Assembly: GCA_900557035.1 (NCBI GenBank)
Contig: USRA01000011.1
Location: 1-44,820, forward strand
Source of the DNA: an uncultured Prevotella sp.
Lineage (GTDB): Bacteria; Bacteroidota; Bacteroidia; Bacteroidales; Bacteroidaceae
DNA length: 44,820 nucleotides
Reading direction: 5' to 3'
The notes beneath the pieces were generated by a model, which had not been told where the DNA came from, did not search any database, and saw only the letters and a list, made by a program, of their open reading frames with translations. The translations under genes were made by a program, and so were the position numbers. Shown piece by piece: positions 23,948-33,029 of the stretch; positions within the stretch are counted from its first letter, which is position 1; every line of letters begins with the position of its first letter.

Positions 23948-24715
23948 ATGAACAAGAACTTAGATTTGTGTATATCGAATCTGGGCACCGTAAGAAACAA
24001 TCAGTATCAGATGGCGATCCTGCCATGGGGAGCAACAGAGCCTCATAACCTGCATCTGCCATATCTTACTGATTGTATCTTATCACATAGCATCGCAGTG
24101 GATGCTGCCGTACAGCTTGCTGCCGACAAAGGCGTGAATTGCATGGTACTTCCTCCTGTGGCTATGGGTGCCCAGAATCCCGGACAGCGTGATGTGGCTT
24201 TCTGTATCCATTACCGATATGAGACTCAGAAGGCAATTCTGCAGGATATCGTAGAAGCGTTGCAGCATCAGGGAATCAAGAAACTCCTCATCGTGAATGG
24301 TCATGGAGGAAACACCTTCAAGAACATGATTCGTGATCTGGCTGTGGATTTTCCTGATTTCATCATTGCTTCCAGTGAGTGGTTCAAGATGAGCAATCCA
24401 AAAGATTTCTTCGAACAGCCAGGTGATCATGCTGATGAAGTGGAGACTTCTGTGATGATGCATTATTATCCTGAGTTGGTGAACTTGAAAGAAGCTGGCG
24501 AAGGTGCAGCCAGGGGATTCAGAATTCCTGCATTGAATAGCGGAAAGGTCTGGATTCCTCGCAACTGGTCGATGGTATCAACGGATACCGGTATCGGAAA
24601 TCCAGCTTTGGCTACAGCCGAAAAGGGCAAGATGTTTGCTGAAGCCGTTGTTCGTGAATATGTTGAATTCCTCTATCAGTTCTCTCAGGCAGATACCGTA
24701 TCTGATTTGTATTAA
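23948..24715 (+). CDS. Creatininase-family metallohydrolase in the nan operon
   Basis: A 255-residue creatininase-type protein. The metal-binding pattern is present: ILPWGATEPHNLHLPYLTD (Glu31, His33 or His36, Asp42), VNGHGGNT (His120), and GDHADEVETS (His161, Glu164 or Glu166). The family includes creatinine amidohydrolase, formamide hydrolases and enzymes of cofactor synthesis, all acting on cyclic or linear amides. It begins 4 bp after the epimerase stop and lies 33 bp before the sialidase, so it is surely part of the operon. It has no signal peptide and acts in the cytoplasm. Its reaction in sialic acid use is unknown; action on a lactam, lactone or anhydro derivative of sialic acid is a guess. 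Confidence 0.85.
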   Translation: MNKNLDLCISNLGTVRNNQYQMAILPWGATEPHNLHLPYLTDCILSHSIAVDAAVQLAADKGVNCMVLPPVAMGAQNPGQRDVAFCIHYRYETQKAILQDIVEALQHQGIKKLLIVNGHGGNTFKNMIRDLAVDFPDFIIASSEWFKMSNPKDFFEQPGDHADEVETSVMMHYYPELVNLKEAGEGAARGFRIPALNSGKVWIPRNWSMVSTDTGIGNPALATAEKGKMFAEAVVREYVEFLYQFSQADTVSDLY

Positions 24716-24748
24716 ATATAAGTAATTGAAAATCTGAATAGTAAAAAT

Positions 24749-26026
24749 ATGATTTTTTCAGCAAATATAAGCAAGGCATTGTGTCTTGCTACCATGGGTA
24801 TTTCCCTGATGATGCCTGCACAGGTTGCTGCTGCAACCCCTGCTATGGCTGTTGAGACACAGGCTGTGAACGCTCAGGGTGGCATCACCGTCTTCTCTAA
24901 CAAGGATGCACAGTATCGTATTCCTGCCATCGTGGAGTGTAAGTCGGGTAAGTTGATTGCGTTTACCGATCATCGTTATCATAATAAGGATATTGGTGGC
25001 GGCCGTCATCTCGACATCGTGATGAAGACCAGCACGGACAAGGGCGCTACCTGGAGCTCTCCAGAGCAGATGGTGGCAAAGGGCGGAAACGGTATTGCTA
25101 CCAGTTTCGACTGTGCCCATGGCGATGCAGCTGTCGTTGTAGATAAGAAGAGCGGCAGAATCCTCCTGATGTGTGCATCGGGCGGCATCGGCTACTGGGA
25201 GTCTAAGCGTGGCAATCTCCTGATGATGGGTAGATACTACAGCGACGACGAGGGTAAGACATGGTATGGCGAGGAAGTGACCAAGCAGATTTACGACCTT
25301 ATGCCAGAAGTGGAATCTGCCTTCTTTACCAGTGGTAGAATCTGCCAGAGTAAGCAGATCAAGGTAGGCAAGTACTATCGCGTCTATACCGTGTTGTGTA
25401 CCCGCAGCGGTAACCGCATCATCTATAGCGATGACTTCGGTCAGAACTGGAAGGTATTGGGCAAGAATGTAGCTGAGGCTGCTCCTCACGGAGATGAGGC
25501 TAAGGTTGAAGAGTTGCCAGACGGCAATGTGTTGCTCAGCAGTCGTGCGATGGGTGGACGCCACATCAACATCTATACTTATGAGGATAAGAAGACAGCC
25601 ACAGGTTCTTGGGGCAAGGTAATAGCTTCTGATGCCAAGAATATGGGTGTTGCTGCTCACAAGAACTCTTGCAATGGCGAGGTTCTCATCGTAGATGCCA
25701 AGAAGAATGGCAAGAAGACTAAACTGTTGCTGCAGAGTGTTCCGGTAGGTCCTGGCCGTAACAACGTAGGTATCTACTACAAGGCATTGGAGACTCCGGC
25801 TGATTATGCAACTCCAGAGGCTATCGCCAAGAACTGGGAAGGCTGCTATCAGTTGAGCAACACAACATCGGCTTACTCAACCATGGTTCAGGGCAAGAAT
25901 GGAAGCATCTACTTCCTTCTGGAGGAGAATGCATTCAGAAATCCTAAAACCCAGACGGATGATTATTACGACATTCGATTCTATAACCTGAGCATTGAGC
26001 AAATAACGAATAACAGATATAAATAA
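24749..26026 (+). CDS. nanH: Exo-alpha-sialidase (GH33)
   Basis: A 425-residue secreted sialidase that releases terminal sialic acid from glycoconjugates. The N-terminal 28 residues or so are signal-like. The RIP motif is QYRIPAI (Arg57 begins the arginine triad). Asp boxes are STDKGATW (95-102), YSDDEGKTW and a weaker YSDDFGQNW. The general base and nucleophile region fits GH33, with glutamate in EVESAFF and a tyrosine in TSAYSTM. No carbohydrate-binding module precedes the propeller, unlike larger Bacteroides sialidases, so it is a compact form. It lies just before SusC/SusD. Confidence 0.94.
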   Translation: MIFSANISKALCLATMGISLMMPAQVAAATPAMAVETQAVNAQGGITVFSNKDAQYRIPAIVECKSGKLIAFTDHRYHNKDIGGGRHLDIVMKTSTDKGATWSSPEQMVAKGGNGIATSFDCAHGDAAVVVDKKSGRILLMCASGGIGYWESKRGNLLMMGRYYSDDEGKTWYGEEVTKQIYDLMPEVESAFFTSGRICQSKQIKVGKYYRVYTVLCTRSGNRIIYSDDFGQNWKVLGKNVAEAAPHGDEAKVEELPDGNVLLSSRAMGGRHINIYTYEDKKTATGSWGKVIASDAKNMGVAAHKNSCNGEVLIVDAKKNGKKTKLLLQSVPVGPGRNNVGIYYKALETPADYATPEAIAKNWEGCYQLSNTTSAYSTMVQGKNGSIYFLLEENAFRNPKTQTDDYYDIRFYNLSIEQITNNRYK

Positions 26027-26052
26027 TATTAACTAATTATCAACTTACAAAC

Positions 26053-29000
26053 ATGAACTCAGATTTGAAACAATTAGTCATGGCAGTATCTTTGGGATGC
26101 ATGGGCGCTTCGCCAGCATTCGCAGGTACTAGTAGCTTGGCAGTGAGTGCCACGCAGCAGACCTCTACCTGTACAGGTGTGGTAGTTGATGACCTTGGAG
26201 AAACCGTTATCGGTGCTTCTGTACTCGTGAAGGGTACTTCCAATGGTACTGTTACCGACTTGGACGGTAAATTCTCTTTGAGCAACGTGAAGAAGGGCGA
26301 CATCATCGTGATTTCCTACATCGGCTTCGATTCACAGGAAATCAAGTTCGAGGGTCAGCCTATCAGCGTAACCATGAGCGAAAATAAGCAGGTTCTTGCC
26401 GAGGTAGTGGTAACAGGTTATGGCGGTCAGCAGAAGCGTGCCACCTTGACCACTGCTATCTCTAAGATGGATAACAAGGTATTGGAGAAGGCTGCTGTCA
26501 GCAACGTGGGTAATGCGTTGCAGGGTACAGTGACTGGTCTCCGCGTAATCAGCGAGTCTGGTCAGCCAGGTGCAAGTCCTAACATCACCCTGCGTGGTGG
26601 TGCTTCTATCACGGGTGGCCATAATGGCGCCCTCATCGTTGTGGATGGTATCATCCGTGAGAGCTTGAGCGATATCAACCCTTCAGACATCGAGTCAATC
26701 CAGGTGTTGAAGGATGCCGCTTCTACCGCTATCTACGGTGCCCGTGCCAACGGTGGTGTAATTCTGGTTCAGACCAAGAATGGTCAGGCTGGTAAGACCA
26801 CAGTTAACTACAAGGCTAAGCTCGGTATGAACTTCTCCCGTCAGGGTTACGATTTCCTCAATGCACATGATTACATCTACTACAACCGTTTGGGTTACAA
26901 GCGTTATACCAATAATGCTCCAAGTGCTGCTTCTGTAGATAACCAGATGGGTTATGGTATCGGTAACAAGTTGTTCGATATCCGTTATCTCAATGATGAT
27001 ACCAAGCATCTCCAGAGCGAGGGCTGGCAGGTAATGGACGACCCATACTACGAGGGCAAGCAGATTCTCTATAAGGATTACAGCGGTCAGATGGAAGATG
27101 CAACCTTCCACGATGTAGCGCTTACCCAGGATCACTACCTGAGCCTCTCTGGCGGTAATGATAAGGGTACCTTCTCTGCAAGTCTCGGTTACTACAATGA
27201 GGATGGTGCTGTCAAGGGTACAGGCTACAGGCGCTTCAATGGTGCCTTCAACGGTTCTTACTGGGTACTTCCTTTCCTGAATGTAAAGGCAGGTACTACC
27301 TACAGCTGGGCTAAGCAGCCTTCTCTGTGGATTGGTACATACGAGTTCTTCTATCGTTCCCGTTCACAGCGTCCTACCTGGAATCCATATCTGGAGGATG
27401 GCACTCCTGCTTCTGGTTGGGGTACAGGTGACGGTAACCCAGAGTACTACCGTTCTCGCCTCACAAGCACAGATGGTACACGCAAGCAGACTTATAACTT
27501 GGGCTTCGATTTGAACATTATCCCTAAGAAACTGGTATTCACCGGAAACTCTTCATTGTATCACTACGATTACCAGTATGAGAGCTTTAACAAGTCATAC
27601 CAGCAGCAGAACCAGGGTTCTCCTAACCAGACCCGTGGTGCTAAGGCCGAGATCACACGCTTCACTCAGATTCAGTTGAGCGGTACCTTGAACTATCACG
27701 ATACCTTCTTCGAGAATCACAATGTGGATGCCATGATTGGTGGTGAGTACTTCGACTATCAGTACTTTAAGTTTAATGCAAGTACAGAGAACTCTCCATT
27801 CGATACCATCCATACCCTGAACGTAGGTGCTAACCGCACGGATACAAGCAGCAGCAAGACCGGTTACCGTATCGAGTCTCTCTTCGGTCGTGTGAACTAC
27901 GACTTCAAGCAGAAGTATCTCTTCTCTTTCACCTATCGTTACGACGGTATCTCTAAGTTGAAGGACAACCGCTGGGGTTTCTTCCCAGGTGTATCTGCAG
28001 GTTGGAACATCATGGAGGAGGATTTCTGGAAGAACTCTAAGATTTCCAGCGTCATCAGCAACTTGAAGCCACGTGTAAGTTATGGTATCAACGGTAACGT
28101 AAATGGTATCGGTAACTTCGATATCTATGGTCTTTACAAGAAGTATGGAAACTATGGCGGTCAGACTGGTTACTATAACTCAACCCTTACCAACACAGCG
28201 TTGAAGTGGGAGCAGAGTAAGTCGTTCGAGGCAGGTCTCGATATCGGTTTCTTCAACAACCGTCTGGGCTTCATCCTCGACTACTATAACCGTACAACCA
28301 ACAACTTGCTTACTGATATCAGTTTGCCAGGTTACACCGGTTTCTCTAGCATGAAGACCAACCTGGGTAAGCTCCGCAACTCTGGTTTCGAGATGGAAGT
28401 ACGTGCCAACATCATCAACAGTAAGGACTTCAAGTGGGATGTTACAGCTAACCTCACTTCTGTAGCCAACAAGGTGTTGCAGTTGCCAAGCAGCGACAAG
28501 CCAAACAACCAAATTGGTGGTTACGAGGTAGCAGCAGGCAAGGTAGATGCCAACGGCAAGACTCCAACCAAGTGGATTGGTGGATACCGTGAAGGTGGCA
28601 AGTTGGGCGACCTGGTAGGTTACCAGCAGCAGCATATCTTCAGAGATTGGGACGATGTAAAGGCAAATGCCAACGAGCGTGTTGACGACATCGCACATCT
28701 TTATGGTCCAGGTTTGGCAGACCAGATCAACCCTGCAACCGGTAAGAAGTATAAGGAGTCTAATGGCTGGAAGCCTATCGAGCCAGGAGATGTATGCTGG
28801 GAAGACGTGAATGGCGATGGCCATATCAGTCAGCTCGACCGCGTGGTAGTAGGTAATATCTTCCCTAATGTGACTGGTGGTTTCACCACAACATTCGGTT
28901 ACAAGAACGTATCTCTCTACGCACGTTTCGACTACTCTTTGGGTCACACCATCTACAACGACCTCAAGGCTCGTTCTTTGGGACAGTATCAGGGTTCGTT

Positions 29001-29400
29001 CAACCTCATCGACAAGGTAAAGGATACATGGTCTGAGACCAACCGCGATGCAGACCTTCCAGTCTTCACATACGCTGACCAGTTGAACAAGATGAATATC
29101 ACCCGCGAGAACAACGGTTACACAGAAGCCAACGGTAACAGCTCCCGTTTCTACGAGAAGGGCGACTACCTGGCATTGCGCGAGATTACTCTCAACTGGA
29201 ACTTGCCAAAGACATGGATCAGCAGAGTAGGCATGCAGAATGCTTCCCTCTATGTAACAGGTCAGAACCTGTTCTACATCACTGGTTATGACGGAGCTTC
29301 TCCAGAGCCAGCAGCGTATAATGGTTATGGTGCAGGTATTGACAACGGTCGTTACCCAACACCACGCACATTACTCTTCGGTTTATCTGTAACATTCTAA
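26053..29400 (+). CDS. SusC-like TonB-dependent outer-membrane transporter
   Basis: An 1115-residue TonB-linked receptor. The signal peptide is about residues 1-25. A carboxypeptidase-regulatory-like domain follows (TGVVVDDLGETVIGASVLVK to SYIGFDSQEI). The plug domain carries VVVTGYG and LRGGASITGGHNGALIVVDG, and the C-terminal beta barrel ends with LLFGLSVTF. In complex with the SusD-like lipoprotein it imports glycan fragments using proton-motive force through TonB. Its position after the sialidase and before susD suggests sialic acid or sialylated glycan uptake (NanO role). The gene is full length and intact. Confidence 0.95.
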   Translation: MNSDLKQLVMAVSLGCMGASPAFAGTSSLAVSATQQTSTCTGVVVDDLGETVIGASVLVKGTSNGTVTDLDGKFSLSNVKKGDIIVISYIGFDSQEIKFEGQPISVTMSENKQVLAEVVVTGYGGQQKRATLTTAISKMDNKVLEKAAVSNVGNALQGTVTGLRVISESGQPGASPNITLRGGASITGGHNGALIVVDGIIRESLSDINPSDIESIQVLKDAASTAIYGARANGGVILVQTKNGQAGKTTVNYKAKLGMNFSRQGYDFLNAHDYIYYNRLGYKRYTNNAPSAASVDNQMGYGIGNKLFDIRYLNDDTKHLQSEGWQVMDDPYYEGKQILYKDYSGQMEDATFHDVALTQDHYLSLSGGNDKGTFSASLGYYNEDGAVKGTGYRRFNGAFNGSYWVLPFLNVKAGTTYSWAKQPSLWIGTYEFFYRSRSQRPTWNPYLEDGTPASGWGTGDGNPEYYRSRLTSTDGTRKQTYNLGFDLNIIPKKLVFTGNSSLYHYDYQYESFNKSYQQQNQGSPNQTRGAKAEITRFTQIQLSGTLNYHDTFFENHNVDAMIGGEYFDYQYFKFNASTENSPFDTIHTLNVGANRTDTSSSKTGYRIESLFGRVNYDFKQKYLFSFTYRYDGISKLKDNRWGFFPGVSAGWNIMEEDFWKNSKISSVISNLKPRVSYGINGNVNGIGNFDIYGLYKKYGNYGGQTGYYNSTLTNTALKWEQSKSFEAGLDIGFFNNRLGFILDYYNRTTNNLLTDISLPGYTGFSSMKTNLGKLRNSGFEMEVRANIINSKDFKWDVTANLTSVANKVLQLPSSDKPNNQIGGYEVAAGKVDANGKTPTKWIGGYREGGKLGDLVGYQQQHIFRDWDDVKANANERVDDIAHLYGPGLADQINPATGKKYKESNGWKPIEPGDVCWEDVNGDGHISQLDRVVVGNIFPNVTGGFTTTFGYKNVSLYARFDYSLGHTIYNDLKARSLGQYQGSFNLIDKVKDTWSETNRDADLPVFTYADQLNKMNITRENNGYTEANGNSSRFYEKGDYLALREITLNWNLPKTWISRVGMQNASLYVTGQNLFYITGYDGASPEPAAYNGYGAGIDNGRYPTPRTLLFGLSVTF

Positions 29401-29412
29401 AATTTGACTAAA

Positions 29413-30975
29413 ATGAAAAAGTTTTTGAAATATTTTGCAGCAGGCTGCATGGTCTTCTCAATGACTAGCTGTCTTGATGTAGAACCACAAAGTGAGATTA
29501 CTGATGCTGGCTACTGGAAGGAAGAAGGCCAGTTCAGTTCTGCCAATACCGGTCTCCAGGCAATGTTCCGCGACCGCACTTTCAACCTTTACCTTTGGGG
29601 TGAGATGCGTACCAATCTCTATGGTGGCAGTCCTTTCTCTGGTGAGGCAAGTAGTGGATATGAGTTCATGTGGAACAACCTCTTGAGCCAGGCAAGTCCA
29701 GCCATCAGCAACTATGGCGGCTGCTACGGATTTATCAACCAGCTCAACCTGATGATTGCCAAGGCCGAGAATACCAATATTATCAAGGAGGCTGCCAAGA
29801 ATAACTATCTGGGTTCTGCCTATGGTATGCGTGCCTTCATATACTTCCAGCTGTTGAGAACCTATGGCGATGTCATCGTAGTGACCGACTATACCAAGGG
29901 TAGCGACATCAGCATCGGCAACATGGGTAAGGCTGCTTCTCCAGCAGCTGAGGTAATGGCTCAGATCAAGAAGGATATCCAGGCTTCTGAGCAGGCTTAT
30001 GGCGACAACTACAAGTTTACCAACGGCAGAAACTACTGGTCTCTGGCTGCTACCAAGATGCTCAAGGGTGAGGCTTATCTCTGGAGCGGTAAGCAGATGG
30101 GCGGCGGCAACGCTGATTATCAGATTGCCAAGGCTGCTTATGAGGACGTGAAGAAGGCTGACGTAGCTTTGCAGAACGACTTTACCAAGGTATTTGCCTT
30201 TAACAACAAGAAGAACAAGGAGATTATCTACGCTGTTTATTACGGCAAGGATGAGAAGACTATGTGGAATGATAGATTCCGCTTGACTTTGGTGATGGGT
30301 TCTATGTTCTTCAAGAACTACTATGAGGCTGATGGTACTTCTCTGGCTGAGTCTGCCATGGGTAATATGGACGGTGTAATGCGTGTATCTCTCAACAAGG
30401 ATATGTGGAAGGAGCTTTATCGTGACGGTGATACCCGTAAGGCTGGTAGCTTGAAGGATATCTATGCCAAGAACGAGGATGGGTCTCTCAAGTATGTTGG
30501 CAACATCCAGTATAAGTTCCAGGGTACCTTGCCAGAGGGTTACAACCAGCGCCAGTGGCTCGATGATTACCCAATCTATCGCTATGCTGACTGTCTCTTA
30601 GGTTTGGCTGAGGCTAAGGCTTTGCTGGGCGAGGATCCTGCTGCTGAGATCAACGAGGTAAGAAAGCGTGCTTACGGCGAGGAGTACTTCAATGCTCACC
30701 AGGCTGAGGTGGCTTATCCTAATGATACAGACGCTTCATTCTATGCCAACAACTCTTTCGTAGGCAGCGATGCCAATGTCATCGAGGCTGTATTGAAGGA
30801 AAGATGCCGTGAGTTCCTCTTCGAGGGTAAGCGCTGGCATGACCTCCGACTGATGGGTGCTGAGTATGTTACCAAGTATACTTCTGCTCATGCCGATAAG
30901 CTGTTGTGGCCTATCGATGAGAACACCCTTGGCTTGAACGGTCTGTTGCACCAGACTCCTGGTTACGACAAATAA
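29413..30975 (+). CDS. SusD-like glycan-binding lipoprotein
   Basis: A 520-residue surface lipoprotein. The N-terminus MKKFLKYFAAGCMVFSMTSC has a lipobox cysteine at residue 20, followed by LDVEP. The rest is the SusD/RagB helical fold, with RAFIYFQLLRTYGD and, near the end, RCREFLFEGKRWHDLRLMG as characteristic segments. It forms the lid over the SusC barrel and binds glycan (NanU role for sialic acid). The ATG at 29413 gives a proper lipoprotein signal; a TTG three codons upstream is not needed. A hairpin terminator follows. Confidence 0.94.
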   Translation: MKKFLKYFAAGCMVFSMTSCLDVEPQSEITDAGYWKEEGQFSSANTGLQAMFRDRTFNLYLWGEMRTNLYGGSPFSGEASSGYEFMWNNLLSQASPAISNYGGCYGFINQLNLMIAKAENTNIIKEAAKNNYLGSAYGMRAFIYFQLLRTYGDVIVVTDYTKGSDISIGNMGKAASPAAEVMAQIKKDIQASEQAYGDNYKFTNGRNYWSLAATKMLKGEAYLWSGKQMGGGNADYQIAKAAYEDVKKADVALQNDFTKVFAFNNKKNKEIIYAVYYGKDEKTMWNDRFRLTLVMGSMFFKNYYEADGTSLAESAMGNMDGVMRVSLNKDMWKELYRDGDTRKAGSLKDIYAKNEDGSLKYVGNIQYKFQGTLPEGYNQRQWLDDYPIYRYADCLLGLAEAKALLGEDPAAEINEVRKRAYGEEYFNAHQAEVAYPNDTDASFYANNSFVGSDANVIEAVLKERCREFLFEGKRWHDLRLMGAEYVTKYTSAHADKLLWPIDENTLGLNGLLHQTPGYDK

Positions 30976-31036
30976 GGAGCCTATTGTGGAATTTGATTTC
31001 GCCGATGAGGCAAATCGTTTTGTTTGATTATAAAAG

Positions 31037-31067
31037 AGAAGAGAGGGAATTCTGTTCCCTCTCTTCT
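31037..31067 (+). terminator. Terminator after susD
   Basis: A 13-bp stem (31037-31049 with 31055-31067) around a 5-nt loop is pyrimidine-rich on its 3' side, but the T-run is interrupted. It may be partial, allowing read-through to GH20. It separates import and sialidase genes from the two downstream enzymes. Confidence 0.7.
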
Positions 31068-31137
31068 TCATAAACTCTCTTTCTAAATCAACTTTGTGAA
31101 TAACAATAATTCATCAGAATCAACCTAAATAAAAAAT

Positions 31138-33003
31138 ATGAATCGACTCTTACTTTTTGTGTTTTCTATATTTTTGTGCATGGCTGGCATCTCTGCCAAT
31201 CATCCATCTTCATTGTTGCCTCTGCCTCAGAAGTATCAGTTCAACGGCAAGATATCCAGCGGCGAGTTGACGGTGGAGGAAAAATATGTGAGCCAGATTG
31301 AAGGAGCCAAGTTCCAGGAAGAGGCTTATCATCTATCGATTACCAGGAAAGGCATCCTTCTGGAAGCTACCACCCCGAAGGGTATGTATTGGGGACGACA
31401 GACGCTGGAACAACTAAAATACACTAAAAATAAAAAGACTTGGGTGCCACAGTGTGAAATCACCGACTGGCCTGCCTTCCGCATCCGTGGCTTCATGCAC
31501 GATGTGGGCAGAAGTTATATTCCTGTAGAGGAACTGAAACACGAAATCAGTCTGCTGAGCAGATACAAAATCAATGTTTTCCATTGGCATCTCACAGAAA
31601 ACCAGGCTTGGCGACTGGAATGCAGGAAATATCCGCAGCTCAATGCGCCTGAAAACATGGAGCGTGAGAAAGGAAAGTATTATACATTAGAAGAGGCCCG
31701 CCAGCTGGTGGAATTCTGCAAGCAGCACCAGGTGCTCCTGATTCCGGAAATCGATATGCCGGGACACAGTGCTGCCTTTGAGCGTACCTTCAAGACCGAT
31801 ATGCAGAGCGAGAAGGGCACTCAGATTCTGAAAGACATCATCGATGAGGTATGTGCTACTTTTGATGTACCTTATCTCCATATAGGAACCGACGAGGTTC
31901 AGTTCACCAATCCGGATTTCGTTCCGATGATGGTGAAATACATTCGCGACAAGGGCAAGAAGGTCATCTCCTATAACCCTGGCTGGAACTACAAGCCGGG
32001 TGAAATCGACATGACGCAGCTCTGGAGCTATCGTGGAAAGGCACAGAAGGGCATCCCTGCCATCGACTGCCGCTACCACTACGCCAACCATTTCGATACC
32101 TACGCCGACCTGGTGGCGATGTTCAACAGCCGCATCTATAACCAGTCTGAGGGCAGCGACGACCTGGCTGGCTGCATCGTAGCCTTCTGGAACGATCGCT
32201 TCATAGACAATACTCCTCAGTTGCTGGCAGAAAACAACTTCTATCCTTATATGCTCACCCTGGCAGAACGTGCCTGGCGTGGAGGCGGCAACTGCTATTT
32301 TGATGGCAAGGGCACCCTGCTGTGGGAGGATGAGCCTGAGCAGTTGGCTGCATTCAGGGAGTTTGAAGACCGCCTGCTGTGGCAGAAGAAGACCTGGCTG
32401 AAGGAAGTTCCGTTCCCATACGTATGCCAGACCCAGAGCGAGTGGCAGATTACCGATGCCTTTCCTAACGGAGGCGACTTGACCAAGGTGTTCCCTCCAG
32501 AGGAGAAAGAAGATTCCGTTTATCAGTATGAGGGCAAGACTTACAAGACCCGCAAGATCATCGGCAACGGCATCTATCTGCGCCATGTATGGGGCACGCT
32601 GGTTCCTGGATTCTACGCCAATCCACAGGAGAACCACACCGCTTATGCTACCCGATGGATCTACTCTCCTAAGGAAAGAAAGACCCAGTTGATGCTGGAG
32701 TTCCAGAACTACAGCCGTTCGGAAAGCGACCTGGCTCCTCATCAGGGCACCTGGGATTACAAGTGCAGCCGAGCATGGCTCAATGGTCAGGAAATCATGC
32801 CTCCTGTATGGGAGAACACGAATACCGAGCGTTCTAATGAGATTACGTTGAAGAATGAGAACTACATGTCTCGTCCTGCGATAGATATTACCCTCAAGAA
32901 GGGTTGGAACAAGTTGATGCTGAAACTTCCTGTCGGCAAGTTCTCTTCCAAGGAGACCCGACTTGTGAAATGGATGTTCACGGCAGCGCTGGTTGATGAA
33001 TAA
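31138..33003 (+). CDS. Beta-N-acetylhexosaminidase (GH20)
   Basis: A 621-residue exported family 20 hexosaminidase that removes terminal GlcNAc or GalNAc by substrate-assisted catalysis. A signal peptide covers about residues 1-20. The N-terminal GH20b-type domain is followed by the TIM barrel starting FRIRGFMHDVGR. The substrate histidine segments FHWHLTENQAWRL and IPEIDMPGHS are present, and the catalytic pair is Asp252-Glu253 in HIGTDEVQF. A C-terminal beta domain of about 170 residues is also present. It would act on sugars exposed after sialidase action. It lies 26 bp before the esterase fusion gene. Confidence 0.94.
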   Translation: MNRLLLFVFSIFLCMAGISANHPSSLLPLPQKYQFNGKISSGELTVEEKYVSQIEGAKFQEEAYHLSITRKGILLEATTPKGMYWGRQTLEQLKYTKNKKTWVPQCEITDWPAFRIRGFMHDVGRSYIPVEELKHEISLLSRYKINVFHWHLTENQAWRLECRKYPQLNAPENMEREKGKYYTLEEARQLVEFCKQHQVLLIPEIDMPGHSAAFERTFKTDMQSEKGTQILKDIIDEVCATFDVPYLHIGTDEVQFTNPDFVPMMVKYIRDKGKKVISYNPGWNYKPGEIDMTQLWSYRGKAQKGIPAIDCRYHYANHFDTYADLVAMFNSRIYNQSEGSDDLAGCIVAFWNDRFIDNTPQLLAENNFYPYMLTLAERAWRGGGNCYFDGKGTLLWEDEPEQLAAFREFEDRLLWQKKTWLKEVPFPYVCQTQSEWQITDAFPNGGDLTKVFPPEEKEDSVYQYEGKTYKTRKIIGNGIYLRHVWGTLVPGFYANPQENHTAYATRWIYSPKERKTQLMLEFQNYSRSESDLAPHQGTWDYKCSRAWLNGQEIMPPVWENTNTERSNEITLKNENYMSRPAIDITLKKGWNKLMLKLPVGKFSSKETRLVKWMFTAALVDE

Positions 33004-33029
33004 AAGTATTATAAGATAGGTTTATATAT

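Noticed and set aside
24758..25660. Minus-strand frame of 300 codons opposite the sialidase
   Set aside because: The plus strand encodes the RIP motif and Asp boxes; the minus frame is an antisense artefact.
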